From NCBI GenBank assembly GCA_041390465.1, contig JAWKPW010000002.1, forward strand, positions 62,001 to 126,000: a DNA stretch of 64,000 nt. The letters are read 5' to 3'. This document shows positions 35,015-43,828 of the stretch, piece by piece (the first letter of the stretch is position 1; each line of letters starts with the position of its first letter). The position numbers and the translations under genes are program-made. A model generated the notes under the pieces. That model did no database searches, was not told the origin of the DNA, and saw nothing but the letters and a program-made list of their open reading frames with translations. This stretch comes from JAABRU01 sp041390465 (GTDB lineage Bacteria > Desulfobacterota > Desulfobacteria > Desulfobacterales > Desulfococcaceae).

Positions 35015-37168
35015 TTACGGAGCCGTCACCTCTGCACTGTATGCTGCGGTTTTTTTCCGCAGGCAGGCATCGCAGATCATCCGCTGCTCCGTTTTTGCGC
35101 CCGCAGGGCTGATGCGTCTGCGGATGTATTCCACATATCTTCTGGGCCCCATAATTGCGCCGCAGATTTCGCAGTGCAGCAGTTTCTGCCGGTTGAGGAT
35201 GGTTCCGCACAGAGACAGTATCCGCTCCCCGTCCCGATCTTCAATTTTCATGGCTCCGTTGGGACAGTTGTTCGCGCAGGCTCCGCAGGTGATGCACCGG
35301 TCTTCGGTGCGCCGGAAATCGGTTTTCACGGGATGATCAAAATCCAGATACCCCATCTGCAGCGCGTCAATCTTCATTTTGTCCCGGCAGACTTCCACGC
35401 ATTCCCCGCAGCGGCGGCAGATGTCGCAGCGCAGACAGCGCCGGGCTTCTTCCCGCACTTCATTTTCCGTGTACCCCAGCTCTGCCTGCTGAAAGGTGGT
35501 TCGGCGCCGGTCAATGTTGAGGAATCCCATTTCCGGTCTTTTCAGGATCATCTTGGTGGTGGCAGGCACTTCCAGACACTCCATCCGTCCTCTGCGCACC
35601 GGAACCGGCGGCATTTGGGGCTGGGGAATGCCGGAAAGCCAGCGGTGAATGGCCATGGCCGCGCGCTTGCCGCCGCCAATGGCCTCAATCACGGTGGCCG
35701 GACCTGTGACGGCATCGCCTGCCGCAAAAATGCCGGGTTCTGAGCTTTCCATGCTGACCATGTTCACATCAATGGTGTTGCGCCGGGTCCATTTCAGATT
35801 TGTCAGAGAAGACAGACAGGACGTATCCACCTGCTGACCAATGGCTGCAATAATCACATCCGCTTCCATGAGATAATCACTGCCTTCCACCGGAACCGGC
35901 GACATGCGGGAGCTGCCTTCCTGTTTCACCAGTTCCGCACGCAGACAGCGCAGCCCCGTGATTTTTCCCTCACGCCCCGCCACCTCTGTGGGCACGGTGA
36001 GAAAAGAGAAATGCACGCCTTCCTCCTCTGCCTGTTCCACTTCCTCCTCATCTGCGGGCATTTCATTGCGGGTTCTGCGGTAGGCCAGTGTCACTTCCTC
36101 ACAGCCCAGCCGGATGCAGGTTCGGGCTGCATCAATGGCCACATTGCCGCCGCCGATGACAATGATTTTTTTCCCGGGTCTGCGGCGTTCCCCCAAAGCC
36201 ACGCGTCTGAGCAGATCTATGGCATCCGTGACACCGTATTCTTTTTCCCCCGGCAGATTGAGTTTGTATGCCCGGTGCGCGCCAATGGCAAAAAAGAACG
36301 CGTCAAATCCTTCGGCTTTCAACTGCTCCAGATCGACATCCCTGCCAAACCGGGTGCTGAAGACAAATTCCACGCCCAGTTCTTCAAGCATCGCGACTTC
36401 CCGGTCTATGACCTCTCTGGGCAGACGGTACCGGGGAATGCCCACCAGGGTCATGCCTCCGGCTGAGGGAAGGGCTTCAATGACCCGGACAGAATAGCCT
36501 TTGACAGCCAGATAATACGCGCAGCTCATGCCGCCGGGGCCTGCACCGATGACACAGACTTTTTTGCCTTTGTCCGGTTCTTTGGGCGGATTGGCATATT
36601 TGCCTTCGGACATGGCCCGCTCTGCCGCAAAGGCTTTGAGGAATTTGATGGAAACCGGTGTGTCAATGCGTCCCCTTACGCACATGAATTCACAGGGCCG
36701 GGTGCAGACCAGACCGCAGACCCAGGGAAAGGGATTGTCTTTGCGAATCACTTCAATGGCTTCTGCGTCCTTTCCCATGCCGATAAGCGTGACATAGGTG
36801 GGCACATCAATGCCTGCCGGGCAGGTCATCTGGCAGGGCGCGGGCGCAAGTTTCACGCAGGCCCCGCTCGCGCAGTTATGGGTTTCTGCATGACTGACAA
36901 ACACCTCATGGTGCCGGTGCAGCGCAGCGCGCACTTCTTCCGCGGACTGTCTTGCATCCGCGTCCGAGGCATTGGCCAGAAGTTCCTCCGCGCGGGCTTC
37001 CAGCACAGGAACATGATCATGACCGCCCCTGCCCCAGGCCAGATCCTCCATAAGCTCCATGACTTCCGAGGCAATGCGCCGGGTTTTGGGAATTTTGAAC
37101 CGGCCCGAGGCAATGGCTTTGCCCAGAAAGGCAATGGTGTCATTGACCGGACAATTCTGTTTTGCCAT
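35015..37168 (-). CDS. FAD/NAD(P)-binding iron-sulfur oxidoreductase, GltD-like (717 aa)
   Basis: Resembles the small subunit of glutamate synthase and related bifurcating flavoproteins. Order of parts: N-terminal helical region; a cysteine-rich Fe-S domain (CQMTCPAGIDVPTY and CGLVCTRPCEFMC, about 113-165); an FAD site VCVIGAGPGGMSCAYYLA (about 205); an NAD(P) site IIVIGGGNVAIDAAR (about 342); then two [4Fe-4S] ferredoxin motifs (CDICRRCGECVEVC and CITCGACANNCPNG). A final CEICG...CDACLRK pair may bind another metal. It would shuttle electrons between NAD(P)H and the ferredoxin-like and molybdenum subunits encoded directly upstream. ATG at 37168 with GGGAGG; 16 bases after the ferredoxin gene stop. 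Cytoplasmic. Confidence 0.88.
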   Translation of the reverse strand: MAKQNCPVNDTIAFLGKAIASGRFKIPKTRRIASEVMELMEDLAWGRGGHDHVPVLEARAEELLANASDADARQSAEEVRAALHRHHEVFVSHAETHNCASGACVKLAPAPCQMTCPAGIDVPTYVTLIGMGKDAEAIEVIRKDNPFPWVCGLVCTRPCEFMCVRGRIDTPVSIKFLKAFAAERAMSEGKYANPPKEPDKGKKVCVIGAGPGGMSCAYYLAVKGYSVRVIEALPSAGGMTLVGIPRYRLPREVIDREVAMLEELGVEFVFSTRFGRDVDLEQLKAEGFDAFFFAIGAHRAYKLNLPGEKEYGVTDAIDLLRRVALGERRRPGKKIIVIGGGNVAIDAARTCIRLGCEEVTLAYRRTRNEMPADEEEVEQAEEEGVHFSFLTVPTEVAGREGKITGLRCLRAELVKQEGSSRMSPVPVEGSDYLMEADVIIAAIGQQVDTSCLSSLTNLKWTRRNTIDVNMVSMESSEPGIFAAGDAVTGPATVIEAIGGGKRAAMAIHRWLSGIPQPQMPPVPVRRGRMECLEVPATTKMILKRPEMGFLNIDRRRTTFQQAELGYTENEVREEARRCLRCDICRRCGECVEVCRDKMKIDALQMGYLDFDHPVKTDFRRTEDRCITCGACANNCPNGAMKIEDRDGERILSLCGTILNRQKLLHCEICGAIMGPRRYVEYIRRRISPAGAKTEQRMICDACLRKKTAAYSAEVTAP

Positions 37169-37183
37169 CACAGCCTCCCTTGG

Positions 37184-37693
37184 TTATTCAAATTCCGGTG
37201 CAGACACGATCCGGGCATGTCTTTCCCTCCGGATCCGGGGCAGATTCTCAACTTTTCCAAAACTCAGGGCACCTGTGGGGCATACTGTGACACACGCGGG
37301 TTTCAGTCCCTGATCAATCCGGTCTTTGCAGTAATCGCATTTGATGACTTTGTCCTCATCCGGATCCCACTGGGGCGCGCCCCAGGGACATGCCTGCACA
37401 CAGGCTTTGCAGCCCACGCATTCGTCCTGATCCACAAACACAATGCCGTCTTCAGGCCGTTTCTGCATGGCTCCGGTGGGACAGGCATCCACGCACCAAG
37501 GTTTTTCACAGTGAAAACAGGACATGAACACATAAGCTGCCCGGCATCGCTCTCCTGTCACCTTCGGCCCCACTTCAATAACCTGACAGAGCCGGGGACC
37601 GGCCGGAAGCGATTTGCTGATTTTGCACTGCACTTCGCAGGCATGGCACCGGATGCATTTTTTGCTGTCCTGCAAGAGATAGTACTGACTCAT
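37184..37693 (-). CDS. Four-cluster ferredoxin-type electron-transfer subunit (169 aa)
   Basis: A soluble protein with cysteine motifs for several [4Fe-4S] clusters: CIRCHACEVQC, CFHCEKPWCVDACP, CVGCKACVQACP and CDYCKDRI...ACVTVCP. This is the HycB/DmsB/PhsB-like layout of the small subunit of molybdopterin oxidoreductases. It would relay electrons between the catalytic molybdenum subunit (39814-37709) and the flavoprotein (37168-35015). The ATG at 37693 has GGGGGAAAC upstream; spacing to the upstream gene is 15 bases. No membrane anchor is encoded, so the complex is probably cytoplasmic. Confidence 0.9.
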   Translation of the reverse strand: MSQYYLLQDSKKCIRCHACEVQCKISKSLPAGPRLCQVIEVGPKVTGERCRAAYVFMSCFHCEKPWCVDACPTGAMQKRPEDGIVFVDQDECVGCKACVQACPWGAPQWDPDEDKVIKCDYCKDRIDQGLKPACVTVCPTGALSFGKVENLPRIRRERHARIVSAPEFE

Positions 37694-37708
37694 TTTGTTT
37701 CCCCCTTG

Positions 37709-39814
37709 TCAAGAAACCCGTTTTTCGGATATTTTTCTTACAGATACGAAATGTTCCTGCATGGCAACCGCGCCTCCGGCTTTGTCCCATATCTCATTGC
37801 CCCGGGGCATGAAACGGTTGTCTGCCAGTCCCCGGCCTTTGGCCCTGCTTTCCACAGGCAGACGGTGTCCGAATCCGTGCACGGTGAATACCGCATCGGG
37901 ATGAATCTGATCCGTCACTTTGGCCCGTATGCTTTCGCTGTAGCCATCCGCATTGCTCACTTCCACCATATCTCCGTCTGCGATGCCCTGTTTTTCCGCG
38001 GATGCGCTGTTGATCCAGAGGACATTTTCCGGCATCTGCTCAAAAAGCAGGGGATTGTTGACGGTATGCCCCTGGGTGTGAAGACCGCAGCGGCCAAAGG
38101 TCAGGCGGTAGGTTCCTTTGGGCGGACGGGCAGGGGATTCATAGGGAAGCAGAGATGGAACTCCCTGTTTTTCCAGTTTTTCACTGACAATTTCGATTTT
38201 TCCTGACCCGGTTTTGAATTTCAGACTGTCCTGATCCCGGTACAGGGGCTTCTCTCCCAGCAGCACCACACCTTTTTCATCAAAATCCTCAATTTTGACA
38301 CCGGTTCCCTGCAACTGGTAATTCCAGATATCTTCCACGGAATCAAAAACAAGTTCTTTGAGTCCCATGACTTTGGAAAGGCCGGAGACAATCTGCCAGT
38401 CAGCCTTGGTGTCATACCGGGGTTCCACGGCCCGCTTCCGGATAAAGAGATAAGGAATCAGGTCACTTTTGGAGGCCAGAATGCTTTCCCGCTCCAGATA
38501 GGGGGACATGGGCAGAATCACATCCGAATACCAGGCCGTATCTGACCAGGAAAAGGTTACGGAAACCAGAAGATCCAGATTGGAAAAAACCTTTTGCAGA
38601 TGATCAGGATCGGCAAAGCCCATGAGGGGATCATGGCGGTAGGCAATATAGGCTTTCAGAGGATAGGGTTCCTGTGTTTCCATAGCCTTGAACGCCAGAT
38701 GCGTGACACCCGGGCCGGATTCAAAATGGGGATATTTCCAGCCTGCACCGTCCGCTCTTTTTTCTTCGGGTTTGGGATAAATATCCATAAACTGCCTCAG
38801 ACCTTTGCGCTCATAATCTGCGGGTTTGTTGGTGATGGGCAGACCGCCTTTGGCTCCCACGGAACCCAGCAGGCTGTTGATGATGTAAATGGTGCGGGAA
38901 ACATAAAAGGAATTTTTGTAACGGGCTGTCATCCATCCGGGATGCCAGAGAACAGCAGGCGCGGCTTCGGCCAGTTCTTTGACAAAGCTGCGGATGCGCG
39001 AGGCGGAAACACCGGTTTCCCTTTCCGCCCATTCCGGAGTGCAGAGCCGGACAAAATCTTCCAGTCTGTCAAAATCTGAAACATATTTTGAAACATAATC
39101 CGCATCGTAAAGTTTTTTGTCTATGAGTTCGTGGATGACAGCCAGATTGAAGGCATAATCGGTTCCGGGCCGGACCTGAAAAAAATTATGCGCCTTGGCA
39201 GCCGATACCGTGCTGCGGATGTCAATGACAGAAAGCCGGCATCCGTTTTCCAGTGCTGCGGTCATTTCACTGACTTCCCGCACATTGATGGCTTCAAACA
39301 GATTGCGGGTCTGCAGCACCACGTGACGGGCATTTTTCAGGTCATAGGTTACGTCTTTCCGTCCGAAACCGAAAACAGACAGAGCCGCATGCTGCACATT
39401 CCGGGCGCAGGAACCGTCATGGTTGCAGTAATTGGGGGAACCAACCCCCCGCAGAAAAGCCCTGTGCATATCCCGGAAAGGGCCGCCCCTGTCGGTAATC
39501 AGCAGACTGCGCGCACCGTGTTCGTCAAAAATCTTTTTCAGTTTTTCTCCCACATAGGCAAAAGCCTCATCCCAGGAGACTTTCTGCCATTTTCCTTCCC
39601 CCCGGTTTCCTTTGCGGATCAGAGGGCTCTGCGGACGTTCACTGTCTTCCACCAAAGCGATTCCCGCTGCCCCGCGTGCGCATACACCGGGGCTCATGCC
39701 CGGCGCATGGGCATTGCCCCTGACAAATACGACTCTGCCGTCTTCCACTTCCGCCACAATGGGGCAGCGAACCGTGCACATGCCGCATACGCTGTAAACT
39801 GTCTGTTTTGCCAT
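37709..39814 (-). CDS. Molybdopterin oxidoreductase catalytic subunit (701 aa)
   Basis: A member of the DMSO-reductase superfamily. The N-terminal CGMCTVRCP plus GVCARGAAG forms the [4Fe-4S] site; RGVGSPNYCNHDGSCARN contains the probable cysteine ligand of the metal, as in thiosulfate/polysulfide reductase-like enzymes. The C-terminal RLTFGRCGLHTQGHTVNN and MVEVSNADGYSESIRAKV is the dinucleotide-binding barrel. There is no twin-arginine signal, so it stays in the cytoplasm. The substrate is unknown; the PhsA/PsrA-like features and the nearby DUF169 and TauE genes suggest sulfur or C1 chemistry (inference). I use the ATG at 39814 preceded by GGAGGTTGGAGAG; a TTG at 39823 is in frame. Confidence 0.88.
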   Translation of the reverse strand: MAKQTVYSVCGMCTVRCPIVAEVEDGRVVFVRGNAHAPGMSPGVCARGAAGIALVEDSERPQSPLIRKGNRGEGKWQKVSWDEAFAYVGEKLKKIFDEHGARSLLITDRGGPFRDMHRAFLRGVGSPNYCNHDGSCARNVQHAALSVFGFGRKDVTYDLKNARHVVLQTRNLFEAINVREVSEMTAALENGCRLSVIDIRSTVSAAKAHNFFQVRPGTDYAFNLAVIHELIDKKLYDADYVSKYVSDFDRLEDFVRLCTPEWAERETGVSASRIRSFVKELAEAAPAVLWHPGWMTARYKNSFYVSRTIYIINSLLGSVGAKGGLPITNKPADYERKGLRQFMDIYPKPEEKRADGAGWKYPHFESGPGVTHLAFKAMETQEPYPLKAYIAYRHDPLMGFADPDHLQKVFSNLDLLVSVTFSWSDTAWYSDVILPMSPYLERESILASKSDLIPYLFIRKRAVEPRYDTKADWQIVSGLSKVMGLKELVFDSVEDIWNYQLQGTGVKIEDFDEKGVVLLGEKPLYRDQDSLKFKTGSGKIEIVSEKLEKQGVPSLLPYESPARPPKGTYRLTFGRCGLHTQGHTVNNPLLFEQMPENVLWINSASAEKQGIADGDMVEVSNADGYSESIRAKVTDQIHPDAVFTVHGFGHRLPVESRAKGRGLADNRFMPRGNEIWDKAGGAVAMQEHFVSVRKISEKRVS

Positions 39815-40162
39815 TCTCTCCAACCTCCATGTCTGTTATAGGGAAATAATGAATGTCTTTTTAACAAAAAAACCGCCACCCAATAGGTAAAAGAAAGTTT
39901 TTGTGTATAAAAATTGGGGTAATGGGTCAAAGCGGCTGACAAGCCATCCTTTTCGGAATTGCGTTCTGTTTTTTAATTTTTTTTGAATGATAATAGATTG
40001 TTGCGCAGTTGATTTTTGACATGCTGATTTTTGGGGAAGTGAAGCTGCACTGCACAAAACCGGTTCTTTGAAAAATCAGCCATCTGAAAAAACAACTGCG
40101 CAACTCCTGTATAATATCTGTAATTGGACTGTCAAACAAGTTCCTTTGCTCAGGACAGGACA

Positions 40163-40193
40163 GATTTGACAACGTTCTGAAAGTTGTCAAATC
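40163..40193. repeat. Family-B palindrome
   Basis: GATTTGACAACGTT, CTG, AAAGTTGTCAAATC: near-perfect copy of the palindrome at 4757-4787, in the gap between the molybdoenzyme and DUF169 genes. Confidence 0.75.
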
Positions 40194-40317
40194 CTGAATG
40201 TGAAAGAACTTTTTTGACAGACCAATAATCCTTTCAGATTTTTTTCCCGGTCCTGAGTCAGCAGGCCGATCAGCAGATTTGATCCGGTGCCGAAGATTTT
40301 TTGGCTGCCCGTCTGGG

Positions 40318-41187
40318 TCAGGGCTGCTGCGGTTCCTTTTCATCAGATTCCCGTTTGGGTTTGATGAAAACCAGAAACGGACACAGCTTGCAGACATTGG
40401 ATCCGGGATACGTTTCGCCCGTGCGCGGAAATGATGTTCCGCCGTCTCTGACGGTTCTTTCCAGCATCCATCTCACTGTCGGTTCAAGATGGGCTCCGGG
40501 CCAGATCCAGTTAATTTCCCCCTGTTCTGTCTTGCCTGCCGTATAGCTGCTGCTGCACATCTGGGTGATATTCGGCTTCTGTGTGATATAACATGCAACA
40601 ACGCCATGACATATTGATGAATTCATGGTCATTGCCGTTTCAAGGGGATGTGTATCAAAAGCAGCGCACCAGTCATTTCCCAGATGGTATGACTGAAGAA
40701 CATCACACATTCCATGAATCACATCAGGCTTGAAAGTTGCTTTGTGCAAAGGTGCGGCAGCATAGGCCAGCAGGCCTTCAGGCAGTCTTTTTTTGGTCGC
40801 GAGAAACTTTTCAGCCTGGGCCCGATTCTTTGTGTATTTCAGATGACTCTTTATTTCACTCTCATCAAGTCCCTTCCATCCCAGAACATATTTTGCATTT
40901 GAACAGCCGGTTTTGTCTGCCGTGCCAAGGACCACCTCGCCCCGCTGTCTTGCCGGAGCCACATACTGACAGAATGTGAAAGGATTGAGAGCAATTCTGT
41001 ATGCCGTATTCTGCTTGAAATCATTCAGTTCATCTTCTGAGAAAAAAAACTTTATTGCCACAGGATAATATTTCATTTTCAGCAGGTTCCGCAAAGCAAA
41101 CACGATATCCGCATTATCAAGTTTATCCTTTTCAAGCAAAGATCCGGCAAACGCAGCATCATCCAGCAGCAACCCTGTGTCGATCAT
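40318..41187 (-). CDS. DUF169 family protein (289 aa)
   Basis: Recognisable DUF169 features: YYPVAIKFF, FCQYVAPARQRGEVVLGTADKTGCSNAKYVLGW, PDVIHGMCDVLQSYHL and MNSSICHGVVACYI. Members are common in anaerobes that use C1 compounds or dehalogenate; several conserved cysteines suggest a metal or cluster site, but no reaction is established. I start at the ATG at 41187, where GGAGGA lies upstream; the open frame extends 13 codons further without support. It is next to, and on the same strand as, the molybdoenzyme operon, separated by about 500 bases with a palindrome at 40163. Confidence 0.85.
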   Translation of the reverse strand: MIDTGLLLDDAAFAGSLLEKDKLDNADIVFALRNLLKMKYYPVAIKFFFSEDELNDFKQNTAYRIALNPFTFCQYVAPARQRGEVVLGTADKTGCSNAKYVLGWKGLDESEIKSHLKYTKNRAQAEKFLATKKRLPEGLLAYAAAPLHKATFKPDVIHGMCDVLQSYHLGNDWCAAFDTHPLETAMTMNSSICHGVVACYITQKPNITQMCSSSYTAGKTEQGEINWIWPGAHLEPTVRWMLERTVRDGGTSFPRTGETYPGSNVCKLCPFLVFIKPKRESDEKEPQQP

Positions 41188-41526
41188 CAAACTGTCCTCC
41201 GTTTTTAAAAATAGTAATAAAATCAAAGAATCATTCAGACAATATCTGTATATTCCTTAAAAACCCCTTTGGCTGAATCCCATGCAGCATAAACTGGTTC
41301 GGGAAATCGGCTGCAATGAGCCCAGTCAATCCCGCAGCTATTTAAGCAAGATTCATACCAGAAAGAAATCCATCCGAAAATAACAAATGAACAAATCCTG
41401 TACCCAATTTTTTATTGTTCAAGCAGAATTTCAGGACGATAGCTTTTCAGACAGTAAATCTGCCATTTTGAACCGGGATGCTTTTTTCTGTTTGATGCAA
41501 AAAATATTGCACCGAGCTTTTTTTTA

Positions 41527-41585
41527 TGCAACAATTTAACTGATTAAAATAAAATGTAAAATAGATATGCAATAAAATTGTTGCA
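41527..41585 (+). promoter_or_regulatory. Candidate upstream activator site for an NtrC-type regulator
   Basis: TGCAACAATTT (41527-41537) and its exact reverse complement AAATTGTTGCA (41575-41585) are 37 bases apart. Overlapping this, TGCAATAAAA (41568-41577) pairs with TTTTATTGCA (41590-41599). The sites lie 156-215 bases upstream of the minus-24 box, the normal distance for enhancer sites of sigma-54 activators. Confidence 0.5.
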
Positions 41586-41740
41586 GTTTTTTTATTGCAC
41601 TTAAAGTCAGAAAAACACTGATATCGGCAAAAGCGGAATCTGCCCCGGATTTCTTTTTCTTTTTTTATCTGTTTGAATTACAGCGGACTATCCACATACG
41701 GGAAGGTATTGCCTTCAGATTTCTGTGTGCCTGTTCCGGA

Positions 41741-41756
41741 TGGCACGCAGATTGCT
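41741..41756 (+). promoter_or_regulatory. Sigma-54 promoter (TGGCACGCAGATTGCT)
   Basis: A full match to the minus-24/minus-12 consensus TGGCAC-N5-TTGCT. It lies about 70 bases upstream of the tauE start codon, leaving room for a normal leader and a GGAGG ribosome binding site. Transcription would need an NtrC-type activator; one is encoded as the last gene of the same row (46312-47712). Confidence 0.8.
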
Positions 41757-41826
41757 TTGTTTCTCCGGAAAATGCTTTCGGAAAAGCACATCTCATCAAT
41801 ATTAATTTTTATGCGGAGGTTTTATC

Positions 41827-43011
41827 ATGTGTCAGAAGCAACGGAAAACAGCGGTACTCATTTTATCTGTTTTTGTTTCGGTCTTTGTTTTTTTTCCCCT
41901 GCTGACCGGCATTGCCGGGGCTGCAACCCCTTTGGAAGAGGCAATTGCCAAAGCGCCCCAGGGCACGGAAAAAGGACAGATTGATCCCGGTGCCGCTCCC
42001 GGTTATCTGGGCATTCCGGGCGCGCCGACCCCGAATGCCATCGTGGCTTTTCTCTGGGCTGTATGGGTGGGCTGGATATTCTCAACTGTCGGGGCCTTTG
42101 GCGGCGTTATGGCCGGTGTGGGACATATCACCGTGTTCGGACTGGGAAAATACGCGGGTCAGTTCCGGGAATCTGCCCCCACGCTCAACAAAATGATCAC
42201 AGATTCGGTTCGTGTTTCCAACCAGTTTCTGGTGGGAACCAGCGCGCTGATTTCTTCCATAAACTATTACAAAATGGGACGTCTGGTACTGCCTCTGGGC
42301 ATCGCGCTGGCGGCAGGTTCCATGTTCGGCAGTTGGCTGATTCCCTTTCTGACTGCGGGAAAAGTCAGTTTCAAGGCATACATGGGCTATTTCGGTCTCT
42401 TTGTGCTGCTTCTGGGCTGCTGGATGGTTTATGAAACCACGCCCAAAGGACAGGCCAGCAAGAAAAAAGCCAAGCAGGCGGCTGACGCGTTTGAGGAAAC
42501 CATGAAACGCCAGAAAAGCGGAGAGTGCGTAGACACCTGTGAACTGGGCGTGAAAGTCCAGAAAATCAGTCTTTCCCGCATTTCTTTCACCTTTTACGGT
42601 GTGGAATTCTCCTTCAATCCCCTTTTTCCCATTATAGGCGGATTTGTCATCGCGTCAGTGGCCTCCTTTATCGGTGTGGGCGGCGGCTTTCTCCTGGTTC
42701 CCTTTCTGACCAGCGTATCCGGTCTTCCCATGTACCTGTCCGCGGGGACATCGGCCTTTGCTGTTCTCATCGGCATGATCACCAGCATCAGCAGTTTCAT
42801 TATTCAGGGGGCCATTGTCCACTGGTCACTCATTGGTCTGGAAATGATCGGCATTGTTGTGGGTTCCATCATCGGTCCGTACACATCCAAATATCTTTCA
42901 GACAAATGGCTCAAACGCCTGTTTATCATTCTGGCCTTCTACGTGGGCATTGATTATGTGACACGCGGTTTCCTCGGAAAGAATCTTCTGCAACTGATCG
43001 GACTGTCATAA
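41827..43011 (+). CDS. TauE/SafE-family membrane exporter (394 aa)
   Basis: A membrane protein with about eight to nine hydrophobic helices in two halves: FLWAVWVGWIFSTVGAFGGVMAGVGH and, in the second half, FIGVGGGFLLVPFLTSVSGLPMYLSAGTSAFAVLIGMITS, the TauE/SafE signature. The N-terminus (MCQKQRKTAVLIL...GIAG) looks like a cleavable or first membrane segment. The middle contains a charged loop (KKKAKQAADAFEETMKRQKS). Family members export sulfite, sulfoacetate or related organosulfur anions. GGAGG precedes the ATG. First gene of the sigma-54 operon. Confidence 0.9.
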   Translation: MCQKQRKTAVLILSVFVSVFVFFPLLTGIAGAATPLEEAIAKAPQGTEKGQIDPGAAPGYLGIPGAPTPNAIVAFLWAVWVGWIFSTVGAFGGVMAGVGHITVFGLGKYAGQFRESAPTLNKMITDSVRVSNQFLVGTSALISSINYYKMGRLVLPLGIALAAGSMFGSWLIPFLTAGKVSFKAYMGYFGLFVLLLGCWMVYETTPKGQASKKKAKQAADAFEETMKRQKSGECVDTCELGVKVQKISLSRISFTFYGVEFSFNPLFPIIGGFVIASVASFIGVGGGFLLVPFLTSVSGLPMYLSAGTSAFAVLIGMITSISSFIIQGAIVHWSLIGLEMIGIVVGSIIGPYTSKYLSDKWLKRLFIILAFYVGIDYVTRGFLGKNLLQLIGLS

Positions 43012-43029
43012 AAACGGCCGGCAGTATTC

Positions 43030-43068
43030 TGCGGAACAGGTGCTCTTCCTGAGAGGACCTGTTCCGCA
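43030..43068 (+). other. 12-bp-stem hairpin between tauE and the next gene
   Basis: TGCGGAACAGGT and ACCTGTTCCGCA form a perfect 12-bp stem with a 15-base loop, 18 bases after the tauE stop. No T-run follows, so it is more likely an mRNA-stability or attenuation element that sets tauE expression above that of the downstream genes. Confidence 0.55.
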
Positions 43069-43087
43069 TATTTCAGGGAGAATTCAT

Positions 43088-43828
43088 ATGCAAATCATGG
43101 ACAGCTTTCTGCTGCAACTTGATCCGTTCCTGATCTTCCCCTTTCGTATCACGGAGATTTCTCTGCTCGGATTTTACATCGGAACCTTTGCGCTGGCTCT
43201 CAACTGCGTTCTGCTGGGCAGGCTGACAATTCAGGGAATCATGCGGCTTAACCGTGCCTATTACGGAAAACTGGAAAAGGAAACCGTGCGGATGCACAAT
43301 CTTTCGGTAAAGGCCATTCTTGCAAAAGACAAAGAAAGTTACCGTGCCTGCAACAAGGGCGCCAATGAGGCATTTGGAAAGTATTTTTTTTCACAGATCG
43401 CAATGGGGGCTTCTCTGCTGTGGCCCATTCCCTTTGCCCTGCAGTGGATGAGCACCCGTTTTCAGGGAATTTCCTTTCCCCTGCCCTTTGGCACGGCCTC
43501 CCTGAATTATGCGGCCGTTTTCATTCTGCTTTACATCCAGGCCCGGATACTTTTCAGCAAAAATTACGCGTATCTGCCCCCAATTTTTGCAGGCTGCTCC
43601 GCAATCTGCCGAAAAAAAGAAGATATGATTCAATGGTCTGATATTGGGAAGAAAAAGGAGAATCTGCCTCAGACGCATTCTCCGGTCAGAGAAAATCTTG
43701 AAGATGCGGATAAACGCAATTATATTCCCTTATCGGGACTGAAACAGGGGACAGAGGAAAATTTCAATGGAAACTTCTTCAGAACGGCCTGCAAAGCAGT
43801 GGCACCGTCTGTTTGTCAGACTGATTGA
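43088..43828 (+). CDS. Membrane protein of unknown function (246 aa)
   Basis: I do not recognise a firm family. Residues 18-45 form a membrane helix (SLLGFYIGTFALALNCVLLG). A conserved-looking charged helix follows (LNRAYYGKLEKETVRMHNLSVKAILAKDKESY), then two more membrane helices at about 108-125 (QIAMGASLLWPIPFALQWM) and 140-160. The layout of one helix, a charged coiled coil and two helices recalls the DUF106/EMC3-like membrane group, but this is a guess. The ATG at 43088 has AGGGAG upstream. The last 62 bases overlap the next gene in another frame, so the C-terminal tail may be poorly conserved. Confidence 0.6.
   Translation: MQIMDSFLLQLDPFLIFPFRITEISLLGFYIGTFALALNCVLLGRLTIQGIMRLNRAYYGKLEKETVRMHNLSVKAILAKDKESYRACNKGANEAFGKYFFSQIAMGASLLWPIPFALQWMSTRFQGISFPLPFGTASLNYAAVFILLYIQARILFSKNYAYLPPIFAGCSAICRKKEDMIQWSDIGKKKENLPQTHSPVRENLEDADKRNYIPLSGLKQGTEENFNGNFFRTACKAVAPSVCQTD

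Larger units (their letters stand above)
41188..41826 (+). other. Divergent regulatory region of 640 bases
   Basis: AT-rich and gene-free. It separates the DUF169 gene (minus) from the tauE operon (plus) and carries the 11-bp inverted pair at 41527-41585 and the sigma-54 promoter at 41741-41756. Confidence 0.7.

Noticed and set aside
36878..38206. A 442-codon open frame on the plus strand opposite the molybdoenzyme operon
   Set aside because: It crosses three well-supported minus-strand genes; composition is that of an antisense frame in high-GC third-position DNA.
39840..39960. Sigma-54 promoter before the molybdoenzyme operon (TGGCGGTTTTTTTGTT on the minus strand)
   Set aside because: The minus-24 box keeps only TGGC and the minus-12 GC is GT, so the match is too weak.
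41300..41355. Possible cobalamin riboswitch core (GGGAAATCGGCTGCAA...CCCGCAGCT)
   Set aside because: The similarity covers only part of the core, the spacing is wrong and no downstream B12 gene follows. A covariance-model search against RF00174 would decide.
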